From JACCXG01 sp963750935 (lineage in GTDB: Bacteria; Acidobacteriota; Vicinamibacteria; Vicinamibacterales; 2-12-FULL-66-21), in assembly GCA_963750935.1 (NCBI GenBank), contig CAVVSR010000009.1, positions 124,001 to 188,000 of the forward strand: 64,000 bases of DNA, read 5' to 3'. The position numbers and the translations under genes are program-made. Below are positions 7,574 through 17,042 of this stretch, piece by piece (positions within the stretch are counted from its first letter, which is position 1; the number at the start of each line of letters is the position of its first letter). Below the pieces are notes generated by a model that was not told the origin of the DNA, made no database searches, and saw nothing but the letters and a program-made list of their open reading frames with translations.

Positions 7574-8058
7574 TTTCCAACTTCAGGCGGTGCCAATCGC
7601 GGCAACCACCGGGGCACGCGCCGGCAGTAAGCGCCGTAGCTCGCGCCGAACTGGCTGCGAAGTGCAGGCTCCTCGACGCGAAGGACCGCCAGATGAAAGT
7701 ACGCGAACAAGACGACGGGCAGGACGAGGTCGTTGGCATGCCACGGCCCGTAAAGTAGCCCGATGCCCGCGAGAAGGGTAATGCCTGCCAGGTAAATTGG
7801 GTTTCGCACGAACCGGTACGGCCCCGTCATGGCGAGAGTCGCCGCCTCGCCCCGCGACCAGCCATGGCCTGCCAGGACCACGGTGCTCCAGCAGTGCAAC
7901 GCAAGCCCCGCTCCGAGCAAGCCAGCGCCGAGCCATCCCGGTGCATCGGTACGCACTTCCAGGAGGCTAGCGCCGGCCGGTTTCTTCAGATACGCGTAGA
8001 ACCCTGCTCCACCCAGCCAGATAATCGACGGGAGTAGGGCGTTAATCCACCAGGTCAC
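7555..8058 (-). CDS. isoprenylcysteine carboxyl methyltransferase-like membrane methyltransferase
   Basis: 167 residues with four or five membrane helices (LLPSIIWLGGAGFYAYL, LGAGLLGAGLALHCWSTVVLAG, LAGITLLAGIGLLYG, VLPVVLFAYFHLAVL). The diagnostic motif GPYRFVRNPIYLAG and the end motif RVEEPALRSQFGASYGAYCRRVPRWLP place it in the ICMT/PEMT family, which methylates lipids or thiols with SAM at the membrane. The last residues VGKSEVRS come from the heptamer repeat, so the natural terminus was probably just after PRLAPPE. Substrate unknown. Confidence 0.88.
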   Translation of the reverse strand: MTWWINALLPSIIWLGGAGFYAYLKKPAGASLLEVRTDAPGWLGAGLLGAGLALHCWSTVVLAGHGWSRGEAATLAMTGPYRFVRNPIYLAGITLLAGIGLLYGPWHANDLVLPVVLFAYFHLAVLRVEEPALRSQFGASYGAYCRRVPRWLPRLAPPEVGKSEVRS

Positions 8059-8097
8059 GCTTCTTTTGACCCATCGTCTCGACCTGTCCGAAGCCCG

Positions 8098-8514
8098 CTA
8101 CCCATAGCGCCGCCTTACATCCGCGACCGAACCGACGACACGCTTTTCGAGCGCCGACTTATCAAGATCAGCAAGCTGCTTGAAGTACAGGCAGGCCTTG
8201 GTCATCCTGTGCTTGCCAAGCTTGGACAGCAAGGATCTTTGTTCCTCTCCTTCAGCCACCAGGTAGACCACCAGTTCCCGGCCACGGACGGCAAAGCCTG
8301 CCAAAGGGGCTTCCCCGGTCCGTCCACTCTCATAGGTGTAGCGGTAGGAGCCATAACCGACGATGCTGGGTCCCCACATTTTTGGTGAGTGCCGGGTGAT
8401 TTTCTTGAACAGCACCATCAACTCCCGGCAGTCGGTGCGTTGCTGCGCGTTGGCTCTCGAGGCGATGTAGTCGTCGACGCTGGCGTCGGTGCGCTTGGTC
8501 TTGTTTGCGGCCAT
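8098..8514 (-). CDS. DUF1801 (YdhG-like) protein, copy B
   Basis: 138 residues, MAANKTKRTDASVDDYIAS through VGSVADVRRRYG. It is nearly identical to copy A at 4497-4937 over the whole coding length, with scattered single-base differences, and is in the same orientation. Identity stops within a few bases of both ends of the gene. It keeps the normal stop that copy A lost. Function of the family is unproven. Confidence 0.87.
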   Translation of the reverse strand: MAANKTKRTDASVDDYIASRANAQQRTDCRELMVLFKKITRHSPKMWGPSIVGYGSYRYTYESGRTGEAPLAGFAVRGRELVVYLVAEGEEQRSLLSKLGKHRMTKACLYFKQLADLDKSALEKRVVGSVADVRRRYG

Positions 8515-8521
8515 ACGATTT

Positions 8522-10940
8522 CTACTCTTGTCTAAGCGCTGCCACTGGTTCGATCCGTAGCGCGCGACGAGCGGGAACAAGACACGCCACCAGCGCAACG
8601 GCCAGCATCAGCGCGATGGCCAGCGCGATCGTCAGCGGGTCGTACCGGCGGGACCTCCCACAACTGTTCCCTGAGCAGGCGGGTCGCGCCGAGGCTCGCG
8701 GGCAACCCAAGCAGGAGACCCGCCCCGAGGAGCCGGGCGCCCAGGCCGAGCACGGTTCGCAGCACCTGCGTGCGGCCGGCGCCTAGCGCCATGCGCAGCG
8801 CGATCTCCCGGGTTTGCAGCGACACCGTGTAAGCCATGACGCCGAACAGGCCGACCGCGACGAGCAGCGTACCGGTGGCGGCAAACAGTCCAAGCACGAT
8901 CAGCGTGAAGCGCGGCTGCGCGTAGAGCGATCGGTCGAGGAGCTCTGTCATGAGCCTTGGGAGCGGGACCGCGACCTGCGGGTCGATCGCGATGAGCTCC
9001 TTGCGGATCGTGTGCACGAGCGCGGCGGCGTCGCCGCGTGTTCTAGCCACGATCGACGGAATGCCGCGCGCGGAGATCGCGCCGGGCAGGTAGACGTGCG
9101 GCGCCGGCCTGGCGCTGAGGCCGTCGTTCAGGACGTCCCGGACGACGCCGGCAATCTCGAAGACTCCATGACGGGAGGGATCGCTCTGGACGCCCGCCGC
9201 CGACAGCCGGATCCGCTTCCCGATTGGATCCTCGCCCGCGAACGATTCGCGCGCGAGCGTTTCGTTGACGATGGCCAGCCGCGGCGGCTCGCCGTCACGG
9301 AGGTCGCGCAGGCCGTCGCCCCGGGTCAGCTCGATGCCCAGGACCCGTAAGCAATCACCGGTACACAGCTGCACGATCGCGGAGCGCTGGTCCGGCCCGG
9401 ATCGGTCCGGCAATTCGAGCGTCGCCGTGGGGCCGCCAAACGGAGGAAGGTAGGTGGTGGCCGCCACCGCCTCGACACCCGGCACGGAGCGAAGCCGGTC
9501 CAGCGCGCGCTGGAAGTAGGCGGACCGCGCGGCGGCGTTCGCGGCCTGATCGGGCGCCAGCCCGACGCCGATGAGCAGCGTGTTGCCGGGAACGAAACCG
9601 AGATCGACGCTGGTGAGCCGGCTGAAGCTGCGCACCAGCAGCCCCGCCGACAACAGCAGGACGAGTGACAGCGCGACCTCGGCGACGACGATCGCGTGAC
9701 GGAGACGGCCGCGGCCGCCGGCGATCGCCTTGCCCGCCCCCTTGAGCCCTTCCACGAGATCGCGGCGCGCGCTGTAGTACGCAGGAGCGAGGCCGAACAG
9801 CAGCGCCGCCACGATGGCGGTGGCGATGGTGACCGCGTATGCGCGTGCGTCCAGGGCGATCTCGACTTCGCCGGGAAGCGGCATCACCGGCAGCACCTTG
9901 ACGAGCGCATCCATGCCACCGAACGCGATCAGCGAGCCGAGCACGGCGCCGGAGGCGCCGAGCAGCAGGCTCTCGACCAGCAACTGGCGCACGATGCGCG
10001 ACCGCCCCGCGCCAAGCGCGGCGCGCACCGACATCTCGCGTTCGCGCGCCGTAGCCCGTGCCAGCAGCATGTTGGCGACGTTGCAGCACGCGATCACCAT
10101 CAAGAGCGCAACCGCACCGAGCGCCAGGTACAGCACGCGGCTGAAGCCGCCAACGGTGAACTCGATCACGTTCGCGACCTGGACGCGGAACGACGGTGGA
10201 TAGTTCGACGGATTCAGCGTCGCCAGCCGTGCCGCGACGACGTCGAGCTCGGCGCCTGCTTCTTCCGTCGTGACGCCGCGTTTGAGGCGGGCCTGGAACG
10301 TGCGCATCTGTTGCGGCCTGTCGTGCTCGACGGGCCGGATCAGCCAGACGTCGGCCGCGTGCCAGGTGAAACGCGGCGGCATCACACCGACGATGGTCCG
10401 CGCTTCGCCGTTGAGCGTGATCGTTCTGCCGATGACGGCCGGATCGGCAGCGAAGTAGGTGACCCAGGCGCGATAACGCAGGACTGCGACTGGCGCGGCA
10501 CCGGGGCTGACGTCATCGGCGGTCGCGGTACGCCCATGTAGTGGTGGCAGCCCCATGAAGTCGAAGAAGTTCGCCGTGACCCACACCCCGCGGATCAACT
10601 CCACCTGGTCCGCCGACGTCAGGCGCATCGTTTCGCCGAGCGTGCCGATGACGCCGTCGAAGGAGGTGGTGTGCTCCCGGAACTCGCGGAACTCCTCCCG
10701 GTTCACGGTCCCGCGCGCGCGCCCTGTTGCCTTGTCCTGCACGAGCACGTTCACCAGCCGGTGAGAGTCGGGATATGGCAGCGGACTGATCAGCACATCG
10801 TCGATGACGCTGGCGATTAAGGTCACCGCACCGACGCCAAGCCCCAGCGTCAGGACCGCCACGAACGTAAAGAGCGGCGTGCGCGCGAGCGAGCGCACGG
10901 CATAGCGGGTATCGCCGGCAGCATCTCTGAGCCATTTCAT
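8522..10940 (-). CDS. ADOP/MacB-FtsX family permease
   Basis: 805 residues if one base near 8648 is skipped; otherwise the last helix is lost. The ATG at 10940 has GAGGT 7 bases upstream. N-terminal DTRYAVRSLARTPLFTFVAVLTLGLGVGA is the hallmark of the acidobacterial ADOP permeases, followed by a large periplasmic MacB-like domain (about 50-240), an FtsX core with AREREMSVRAALGAGRSRIVRQLLVESL at about 310-340, a second periplasmic domain and a second FtsX core ending VACLVPARRALRIEPVAALRQE. No ATPase gene is adjacent; these permeases usually occur alone, often near PadR regulators. Transport role inferred, substrate unknown. Confidence 0.85.
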
Positions 10941-11084
10941 CGCGGTGACCTCGTGTGCCGCGAACGTTGCCACGGCCGCGATCCCAAGGTCAAGCGTACA
11001 AACTCGGCCATGAGACGGCATGCGGTTGGCTTATATCAACGCAGGTCTCGAGGTGAGTAACCCGGGACATGAAGGAGGAATGAC

Positions 11085-11543
11085 GTGCGAAATCTTCTCT
11101 GCGCCGTTGCCGTGTCGGTGTGTGCCGCAAGCGCCGTCGGGCTGGCCCAGGACGCGACGAATGATACGAAGACCAAGACCAGGATTACGGTCGAGGACGG
11201 GAAGGACGTGACGGTCGTCGGCTGCGTGGACCGCTCGAGCGAGGGCAATTTCAGGCTCATGCACGGCGCGAACAAGGATGGCCACGTCGGCTCGTACATG
11301 CTGCTGGCCGATGGGGACGCGTTCGACGATCTCAAGGACCACGTTGGACACCACGTCGAGATCAAGGGCAAGGCCGCGGACAGGGGCGACGGCAAGCTCA
11401 AGATCAAGACCGAGAGCGAAGTGCGCACCAACGACGGCGATCGCAAAAAGCGCGAGAGCACGACCAGCGTCGAGGGCGCGCTCGAAGGGCTGCCCTACCT
11501 CGGCGTGAAGTCGGTACGAATGCTGGCGAGCGTCTGTCCGTAG
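11085..11543 (+). CDS. secreted small beta-rich protein
   Basis: 152 residues from a GTG start with AAGGAGG 7 bases upstream. Signal peptide to about residue 22 (SAVGLAQ). The mature part alternates short strands (DVTVVGCVDRSSEGNFRLM, SYMLLADGDAFDDLKDHVGHHVEIKGKA), a layout like small OB-fold exported proteins common in Acidobacteriota, with a single cysteine in VVGCV and another near the end. No enzyme motif. It is divergent from the ADOP permease gene, sharing a short upstream region. Confidence 0.72.
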   Translation: MRNLLCAVAVSVCAASAVGLAQDATNDTKTKTRITVEDGKDVTVVGCVDRSSEGNFRLMHGANKDGHVGSYMLLADGDAFDDLKDHVGHHVEIKGKAADRGDGKLKIKTESEVRTNDGDRKKRESTTSVEGALEGLPYLGVKSVRMLASVCP

Positions 11544-11558
11544 CCGCGGGTCGCCACG

Positions 11559-12430
11559 TTAGCCACGCGTGAGCTGCGCCATCGCCCGGCGCAGCGAACG
11601 CGCTCCCGTGGCGATGTCGGCCCACAGATCACCCACCCGGCCGACGCGATCGGCCATGTTCCGCAGCGTGAACGTCTGCGGGCCCGACCGTCCCGCTCTC
11701 GAGCTCCTCCCAGGTGCAGGGCGCCGATACCGGCGCCCCCGGCTTTGCCCGGACCGCATAGGCGGCCGCGAACGTGGCGCTGTAGCCGTTGCGGCCGGTG
11801 TCCACGAGGATGCGTCCCGCCCGATCGACCTTGTGAAACTCCTGCGTCAGGTGCTCAGGGTCGCGTGCCACCAGCATGCGGCCGACGCCATGGCCGACAT
11901 GCGCCACCTCGCCCGAAATCCGCGGTGCCGTCGAGCGGCACGACGATGTGAAAGCCTTTCGAGCCTGAGGTCTTGACCCAGCTTGGCAGCTCCAGCTCGT
12001 CGAGCAGCGCGCGGAGCTGCATCGCCGCGCGCCGCAGGTTCGCCGGGTCGTCGTCCACCGCCGGATCGAGATCGAACACGCAGACGTCCGGGTGATAGAG
12101 GTTCGGCGTGCGCGACGGCCAGACGTGCGGCGTGATGCAGTTCTGGTTGGCGAGCCACAGCAGCGATCGCGCGTCGGACACGATCGGATGGTGGACGGTG
12201 CCGTCCTTCTTCGGGACCTCGACGCGTTCCAGCCACGCCGGGAACCCCTTCGACACGTCCTTGTGGAAGAACCCCTTGTGGCCGATGCCTGAGGGATAGC
12301 GCTCCATGGTGACCGGACGGCCTGCCATGTGCGGCACCATCAACGGCGCGATCGCCTCGTAGTACTGCGCCAGCTCCCCTTTGGTGATCCCGTCGTCTGG
12401 AAACAGCACCTTCTCGGGGTGCGTGATCAC
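11559..12430 (-). CDS. LigD-type DNA repair polymerase/primase domain protein
   Basis: 289 residues if single bases at about 11911 and 11679 are skipped. It starts at GTG 12430, overlapping the ligase stop. Sequence runs ITHPEKVLFPDDGITKGELAQYYEAIAP, GRPVTMERYPSGIGHKGFFHKD, LLWLANQNCITPHVWPSR, then FDLDPAVDDDP with the catalytic aspartate pair, and SWVKTSGSKGFHIVVPLDG. These are the signatures of the LigD PolDom, an archaeo-eukaryotic primase fold that fills ends in bacterial NHEJ. Here it is a separate protein from the ligase. No Ku gene is in the window. Confidence 0.85.
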
Positions 12431-13293
12431 GCCTGCTCCCTCACGACGTCGCGCGCGATCTTGTCGATGCGGACGGCGATCAGCCGCGGATGCCGCAGCT
12501 TGCCGTGCACCGTCCACTCGATGAACCCGACCTGCACGACGATCTCCGGCATGACCCAGTGGGCGCGCAGGCGCGGCAGGCCCTTGGCCTTGGTGAACGG
12601 GGCCTTCGGGATCTCGAGCCGATCGAGGCGGCTGCGCAGATCGAGCAGCAGCGCGGTGTCGAATCCGGTGCCGATCTTGCCGGCGAACACGAAGTCGTCC
12701 GCCGGCTTCTCGAAATAGCCGACGAGCAGCGCGCCGAGGCCGACGCGCGCGCCTTGCGGATCGGTGAAGCCGCCGACCACCAGCTCCTGCGTCGCCTCGC
12801 ACTTCATCTTGAGCCAGTGCGGCGAGCGGCGCTGCTCGTAGCGGGAGTCGCGGCGCTTCGCGATGACGCCTTCCCAGCCCTCGCGACAGGCGCGCTCCCA
12901 CGGCCGGTCCTCGTCGAGGAGCACGACGCGGTAAAGCGGCGCAGCGAGCGGCAGCGACGCCAGCAGGGCGCGGCGTTCCTCGAGCGGCAGCGGCATGACA
13001 TCCCGATCCAGCCACATGACGTCGAACACGTGATACGCGGCGCTGCGGCTCCAGTCGACTTCGCCGTCGAGGATGAGATCGCGGGCGGGCAGCCGGGCAA
13101 CGGCATCGGCGATGTGCGGGATGTGCTGGAGCAGGCGGTTGCGCGAGTAGAGCCGCACGTCGCTGCCCTGCTTGTAAGCGAGCAGCCGGATGCCGTCGTA
13201 CTTGCGCTCGAAGATCCAGTCCGGCCCGGCAAATCGCTCCTGCGTGAGCGTCGCCGCCATCGGCTCGATCCACTCGGGGAACGCGGTCGTCAC
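12427..13293 (-). CDS. ATP-dependent DNA ligase (LigD/LigC ligase domain)
   Basis: 288 residues from a GTG at 13293. Motif I is FERKYDGIR with the adenylated lysine at about residue 31; DLILDGEVDW is motif III; WEGVIAKRRDSRYEQRRSPHWLKMKC holds motifs IV and V; the OB domain begins ELVVGGFTDPQGARVGLGALLVGY. It joins nicked DNA ends using ATP. The stop codon overlaps the GTG of the polymerase gene, so both are made together as a two-protein version of LigD. The start could also be the ATG at 13260, but that would cut the conserved IEPMAATL. Confidence 0.92.
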   Translation of the reverse strand: MTTAFPEWIEPMAATLTQERFAGPDWIFERKYDGIRLLAYKQGSDVRLYSRNRLLQHIPHIADAVARLPARDLILDGEVDWSRSAAYHVFDVMWLDRDVMPLPLEERRALLASLPLAAPLYRVVLLDEDRPWERACREGWEGVIAKRRDSRYEQRRSPHWLKMKCEATQELVVGGFTDPQGARVGLGALLVGYFEKPADDFVFAGKIGTGFDTALLLDLRSRLDRLEIPKAPFTKAKGLPRLRAHWVMPEIVVQVGFIEWTVHGKLRHPRLIAVRIDKIARDVVREQA

Positions 13294-13320
13294 GCGAAGA
13301 TCATAGCGTGCGAGCGAGAC

Positions 13321-13477
13321 GGGATGCGGGATGCGGGATGCGGGCACGTGCGCCCGTAGCCCGTAGCCCGTAGCCCGTAGCCCGTAGCCCGTAGCCCGTA
13401 GCCCGTAGCACGTAGCTCGTAGCACGTAGCTCGTAGCACGTGGAGCACGTGCGCACGTAGAACGTAGCACCCAGCAC
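13321..13477. repeat. compound heptamer array, GGGATGC then GTAGCCC/GTAGCAC
   Basis: Three GGGATGC units (13321-13341), a short junction, then about 15 units of GTAGCCC grading into GTAGCAC and GTAGCTC (13356-13477), with occasional 8- or 9-base units. It lies upstream of the ligase gene start and downstream of the permease/ADOP remnant. The longest array in the window. Confidence 0.9.
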
Positions 13478-13480
13478 GTG

Positions 13481-13543
13481 TTATTCCGCCCTCAGCGCCT
13501 CCGCCGGCGCCACGGCAAGCGCGCGCCGCGCCGGGGCTCGTCG
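13481..13543 (-). pseudogene. ADOP permease C-terminal remnant
   Basis: About 20 codons on the minus strand ending in TAA at 13481-13483 read RRAPARRALAVAPAEALRAE, the standard C-terminal tail of MacB/ADOP permeases (compare ARRALRIEPVAALRQE at the end of the 8522-10940 gene). It begins immediately after the stop of the APC permease gene and ends at the heptamer array. Nothing of the rest of a permease is present, so I read it as a deletion remnant. Confidence 0.4.
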
Positions 13544-15508
13544 CTATCCGACATGGATCCTCGGCCGCTGCGCGGCGTCACGCTCCGCCTGCCGCAGCAC
13601 TTCGCGGGTGACCGGCGCCGTGTCCCCCTCGCCGAAGGCCAGGTACTTGAGGAGGTAGGTGATCGGGTTGCCCTCGGTCCACCCGAAGTAGGCGTGCGGA
13701 ATCTGGCCGGTGGTGTCGCGCACGTGCAGGAGCAGCGCCGCAATCGCATTCGGGATGGCCGGGCTGACGCAGCGCAGCACGCGGTAGCGGTCGACCGCGG
13801 CGCCCGTCACCTCGAGCACGTCGCTGAAGTCTGACGCGTCGCTCGGCCGCACCTCGACGAACAGCACCGTGGCATCCATCGGCAGGTGATGCGTCTCGCG
13901 CGCCTCGATCAGCTTGTGCTCGTACTCGTCGGGCATTCCCGTATCGGGCCGGTTCGCGATCAGGCGCACCGGTCCGCCCGACGCCTCCATGATGAAGCGA
14001 TGCGCCGTCTGGTCCGTCTGCACGCCGTGGACCCGCAGCTCGGTCGATCGCAGCACCCGCGACACCAGCGAGCTGAACACGATCCCGACGATGAAGGTGC
14101 TGGCGATCTTGAGACCCTCGGGCCGCTCGACGATGTTCGCGACCGTGGTGTAGCCGAAGATCAGGGTCAGGATCGCGTAGCCGATCCAGCCCTGGCCCTG
14201 ACGCCGCGCGGCGATCGCGACCGCCAGCGCCGCCGATCCCATCAGCACCAGGACACCGGTGGCGTACGCGCCGCCCTGCGAGTTGACGTCGGCCTTGAAC
14301 AGGATCGTGACGATGAAGGTGATGGCGGTGAAGATCAGCACCAGCGGGCGGTTGGCGCGCGCCCATTCGGGCGCCATGCCGTAGCGCGGCAGGTACTGCG
14401 GCACCAGGTTGAGCAGGCCGACCAGGGCGGACGCTCCCGCGAACCAGAGGATCGCGACGGTGCTCACGTCGTACAGGGTCCCGAACGTGTTGCCGAGGTG
14501 CTCGTGCGCCAGGTACGCGAGCGCGCGTCCGTAGGCCTCGCCGCCGACCTGGAATTTCTCCGGCGGGATCAGCATCGTGGTCACCAGGCTGCTGCCGACC
14601 AGCATCACGCTCATGATCGACGCCGATACCGTCAGCAGCTTGCGGGTGTTGTGGATGCGACCCTCGGGACGCTCCGGCCGATCGTCGGGGTTGCCGCGCA
14701 CCAGCGGCATCACCGCGACGCCGGTCTCGAACCCTGACAGGCCGAGCGCGAGCCGCGGGAACAGCAGCGTCGCGAACAGCAGCATCGACCAGTAGCTGCC
14801 GTGGTGCGCCATGATGTTCGCCTGCCAGCTCGGAATCGCTTCAGGGTGGTACCACAACTCGGTCAGCCCCCAGCCGATCACCACGACGTTCATCGCCAGG
14901 TAGATGGCGACGATCGGGATGGCGAGGCCGACCGCTTCGCGAAAGCCCTTGAGGAACACGGCGCCGAGCGCGGCCAGCAGCAGCAGCGTCAGCAGCACCG
15001 GGCGGTGCATCCAGTGCGGCGTCAGCGGGTTCTCGATCAGGTGCGCCGTGGCGTCGGCGGCCGACAGCGTGATGGTGATGATGAACCCGGTCGCCGCGAA
15101 CCCGAGCAGGCACAGCACCAGGGCCTTGCCGCGCCAGCGCGGCAGCAGCTCTTCGAGGAGCGAGATGCTGCCCTGCCCGTGCGGGCTCAGCGCGGCGACG
15201 CGGCGATACATCGGCAGCGCGCCGAACATGGTCAGCAGCACGAGAATCAGCGTGGCGAGCGGAGACAGCAGGCCGGCGGCCAGGAACGCGATGCCGGGCT
15301 GATAGCCGAGGGTCGAGAAGTAGTCGACCCCGGTCAGGCACATCACTTTCCACCACGCCGACTGGTGCGCGGCCTTGGCGGGGGTATGCGGTCCCTGCGG
15401 CTCGCGGAGGCCCTCGAACAGCCACGACTTGAACCAGCCCCACTGCGGCGCAGGGGATTGCAACACCGTCGCCGGACGCAGTGACGAATCAGCCGGGCGC
15501 TGGGCCAT
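13544..15508 (-). CDS. APC superfamily amino acid/cation permease
   Basis: 654 residues. After a 50-residue cytoplasmic lead come about 12 helices (for example LTGVDYFSTLGYQPGIAFLAAGLL, VPIYLAMNVVVIGWG and LALGLSGFETGVAVMPLV, the latter an APC-type GFETG motif). A 190-residue soluble C-terminal part follows, with a strand-helix pattern (RPDTGMPDEYEHKLIEA, DATVLFVEVRPSD). Start at the ATG at 15508, which overlaps the stop of the MFS gene as TGATG, so the two are coupled. Substrate not clear: APC members of this length include Kup-like potassium and amino acid carriers. Confidence 0.85.
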   Translation of the reverse strand: MAQRPADSSLRPATVLQSPAPQWGWFKSWLFEGLREPQGPHTPAKAAHQSAWWKVMCLTGVDYFSTLGYQPGIAFLAAGLLSPLATLILVLLTMFGALPMYRRVAALSPHGQGSISLLEELLPRWRGKALVLCLLGFAATGFIITITLSAADATAHLIENPLTPHWMHRPVLLTLLLLAALGAVFLKGFREAVGLAIPIVAIYLAMNVVVIGWGLTELWYHPEAIPSWQANIMAHHGSYWSMLLFATLLFPRLALGLSGFETGVAVMPLVRGNPDDRPERPEGRIHNTRKLLTVSASIMSVMLVGSSLVTTMLIPPEKFQVGGEAYGRALAYLAHEHLGNTFGTLYDVSTVAILWFAGASALVGLLNLVPQYLPRYGMAPEWARANRPLVLIFTAITFIVTILFKADVNSQGGAYATGVLVLMGSAALAVAIAARRQGQGWIGYAILTLIFGYTTVANIVERPEGLKIASTFIVGIVFSSLVSRVLRSTELRVHGVQTDQTAHRFIMEASGGPVRLIANRPDTGMPDEYEHKLIEARETHHLPMDATVLFVEVRPSDASDFSDVLEVTGAAVDRYRVLRCVSPAIPNAIAALLLHVRDTTGQIPHAYFGWTEGNPITYLLKYLAFGEGDTAPVTREVLRQAERDAAQRPRIHVG

Positions 15509-16869
15509 CAGTTCGTGGTGCGCGCCGGCTCGAGCCGGGGAACGAGCATGTGAATGACGGCGAGGGCGGTCAGATACGCGAACGACGCCATCAGGAAGAC
15601 CGGCACGTAGCTGCCCGAGGCCTCGAGGATCCGCCCGGTCACCCACGCGATGGTCATGCCGCCGACCGCGCCGGCCATGCCGCCGAGCCCGACCACGGAG
15701 CCGACGGCGTGGCGCGGGAAGGTGTCGGAGACGAGCGTGAAGAGGTTCGCCGACCAGCCCTGGTGCGCCGCCGCGGCGATGCTGATCAGCCCGACCGCCA
15801 CCCACAGGTCGCGGGCCCCCGACGCGAACATCATCGGCAGCACCGCGAGCGCGCAGACGAGCATCGCGGTCTTGCGCCCGGCATTCACCGTCCAGCCGCG
15901 CTTGATCAGCGCCGACGACAGCCAGCCGCCGCCGATGCTGCCGACGTCCGCCACCAGATAGATGACGACCAGCGGCGGACCGACCAGCCGCAGATCGATG
16001 CCGTGGTTGCGGTTGAGGAAATCAGGGATCCAGAACAGGTAGAGCCACCAGATCGGATCGGTGAGGAACTTGCCGAGCATGAAGGCCCACGTCTGACGGT
16101 ACGGCAGCAGCTTCTTCCAGGGGATGCGCAATTCCGGATCCGGCGGATCGCTGCGGATGTAGGCCAGCTCGCTGGCGCCGAGCGTGGGATGCTGCTCGGG
16201 CTGGTGATAGAGCGGCAACCAGAAGAACAACCAGAGGAAGCCGATGGCGCCGGTGACGAGGAACGCCGTCTGCCAGCCGTAGGTGAGCGTCAGCCACGGC
16301 ACGATCAGCGGCGTGAGCAGCGCACCGATGTTGGTGCCCGAGTTGAACACGCCGGTGGCGAAGGCGCGCTCGCGCTTCGGGAACCATTCGGCGACGACCT
16401 TGATCGCCGCCGGGAAATTGCCGGCTTCGCCGACGCCGAGCAGCGCGCGCGCGAGAATGAAGCCGGCGACCGAGACGGAATAGGTCAGCCCGATGGCGCC
16501 GAGCACGGTCGCTGCCGCGGGACCGATCACATTCGCGGCCGCGTGCACCATCGCCGCCAGGCTCCAGACGACGATGGCGATGACGAAGCCGCGCTTCGTC
16601 CCGACCGCGTCGATGACGCGCCCGGCGATCAGGAACCCGATCGCGTAGGCGAGCTGGAATGCAAAGACGATGGCGGCGTAGTCGGTCTCGGACCAGCCGA
16701 ACTCCTTCTGGAGCGTCGGCTTGAGGATCCCGACCACCTGCCGGTCGATGTAGTTGATGGTCGCGGCGAAGAACAGCAGCGCACAGATGATCCAGCGGAT
16801 GTTCCCGCCGGCCGTCCCTGAGGGTGCGGTGCGGGTCCCGCGATCGATGTCGGACGCCGACTGAATCAT
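15508..16869 (-). CDS. MFS transporter, hexuronate (ExuT)-like ACS family
   Basis: 453 residues, 12 predicted helices. Diagnostic parts are INYIDRQVVGILKPTLQKEFGWSETDY, the loop GRVIDAVGTKRGF between helices 2 and 3, ARALLGVGEAGNFPAAIKVVAEWFPKRERAFATG, and FNSGTNIGALL. These match the anion:cation symporter family that imports glucuronate, galacturonate and related acids. It is first in an operon with the APC permease and is divergent from the sigma-PheS fusion gene. Confidence 0.9.
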   Translation of the reverse strand: MIQSASDIDRGTRTAPSGTAGGNIRWIICALLFFAATINYIDRQVVGILKPTLQKEFGWSETDYAAIVFAFQLAYAIGFLIAGRVIDAVGTKRGFVIAIVVWSLAAMVHAAANVIGPAAATVLGAIGLTYSVSVAGFILARALLGVGEAGNFPAAIKVVAEWFPKRERAFATGVFNSGTNIGALLTPLIVPWLTLTYGWQTAFLVTGAIGFLWLFFWLPLYHQPEQHPTLGASELAYIRSDPPDPELRIPWKKLLPYRQTWAFMLGKFLTDPIWWLYLFWIPDFLNRNHGIDLRLVGPPLVVIYLVADVGSIGGGWLSSALIKRGWTVNAGRKTAMLVCALAVLPMMFASGARDLWVAVGLISIAAAAHQGWSANLFTLVSDTFPRHAVGSVVGLGGMAGAVGGMTIAWVTGRILEASGSYVPVFLMASFAYLTALAVIHMLVPRLEPARTTN

Positions 16870-17042
16870 GACACTCCCGTTCCTGGGCCCTGGCCGCGAT
16901 ATCCCAACCGGAAGATATTACCCGCAGCGGCGGCCGGACGCGCTGACGCCCGTCGGAAGCTGGCCGCTTCGACCGGGCGACGGCATGTCACACTGGGCGC
17001 CCGCCTGTGTCTTTATCGGTGAGGACGGCAAACGAGGGTGAC

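Noticed and set aside
13321..13477. CRISPR array
   Set aside because: Units are 7 bases with no spacers, and no cas gene is near.
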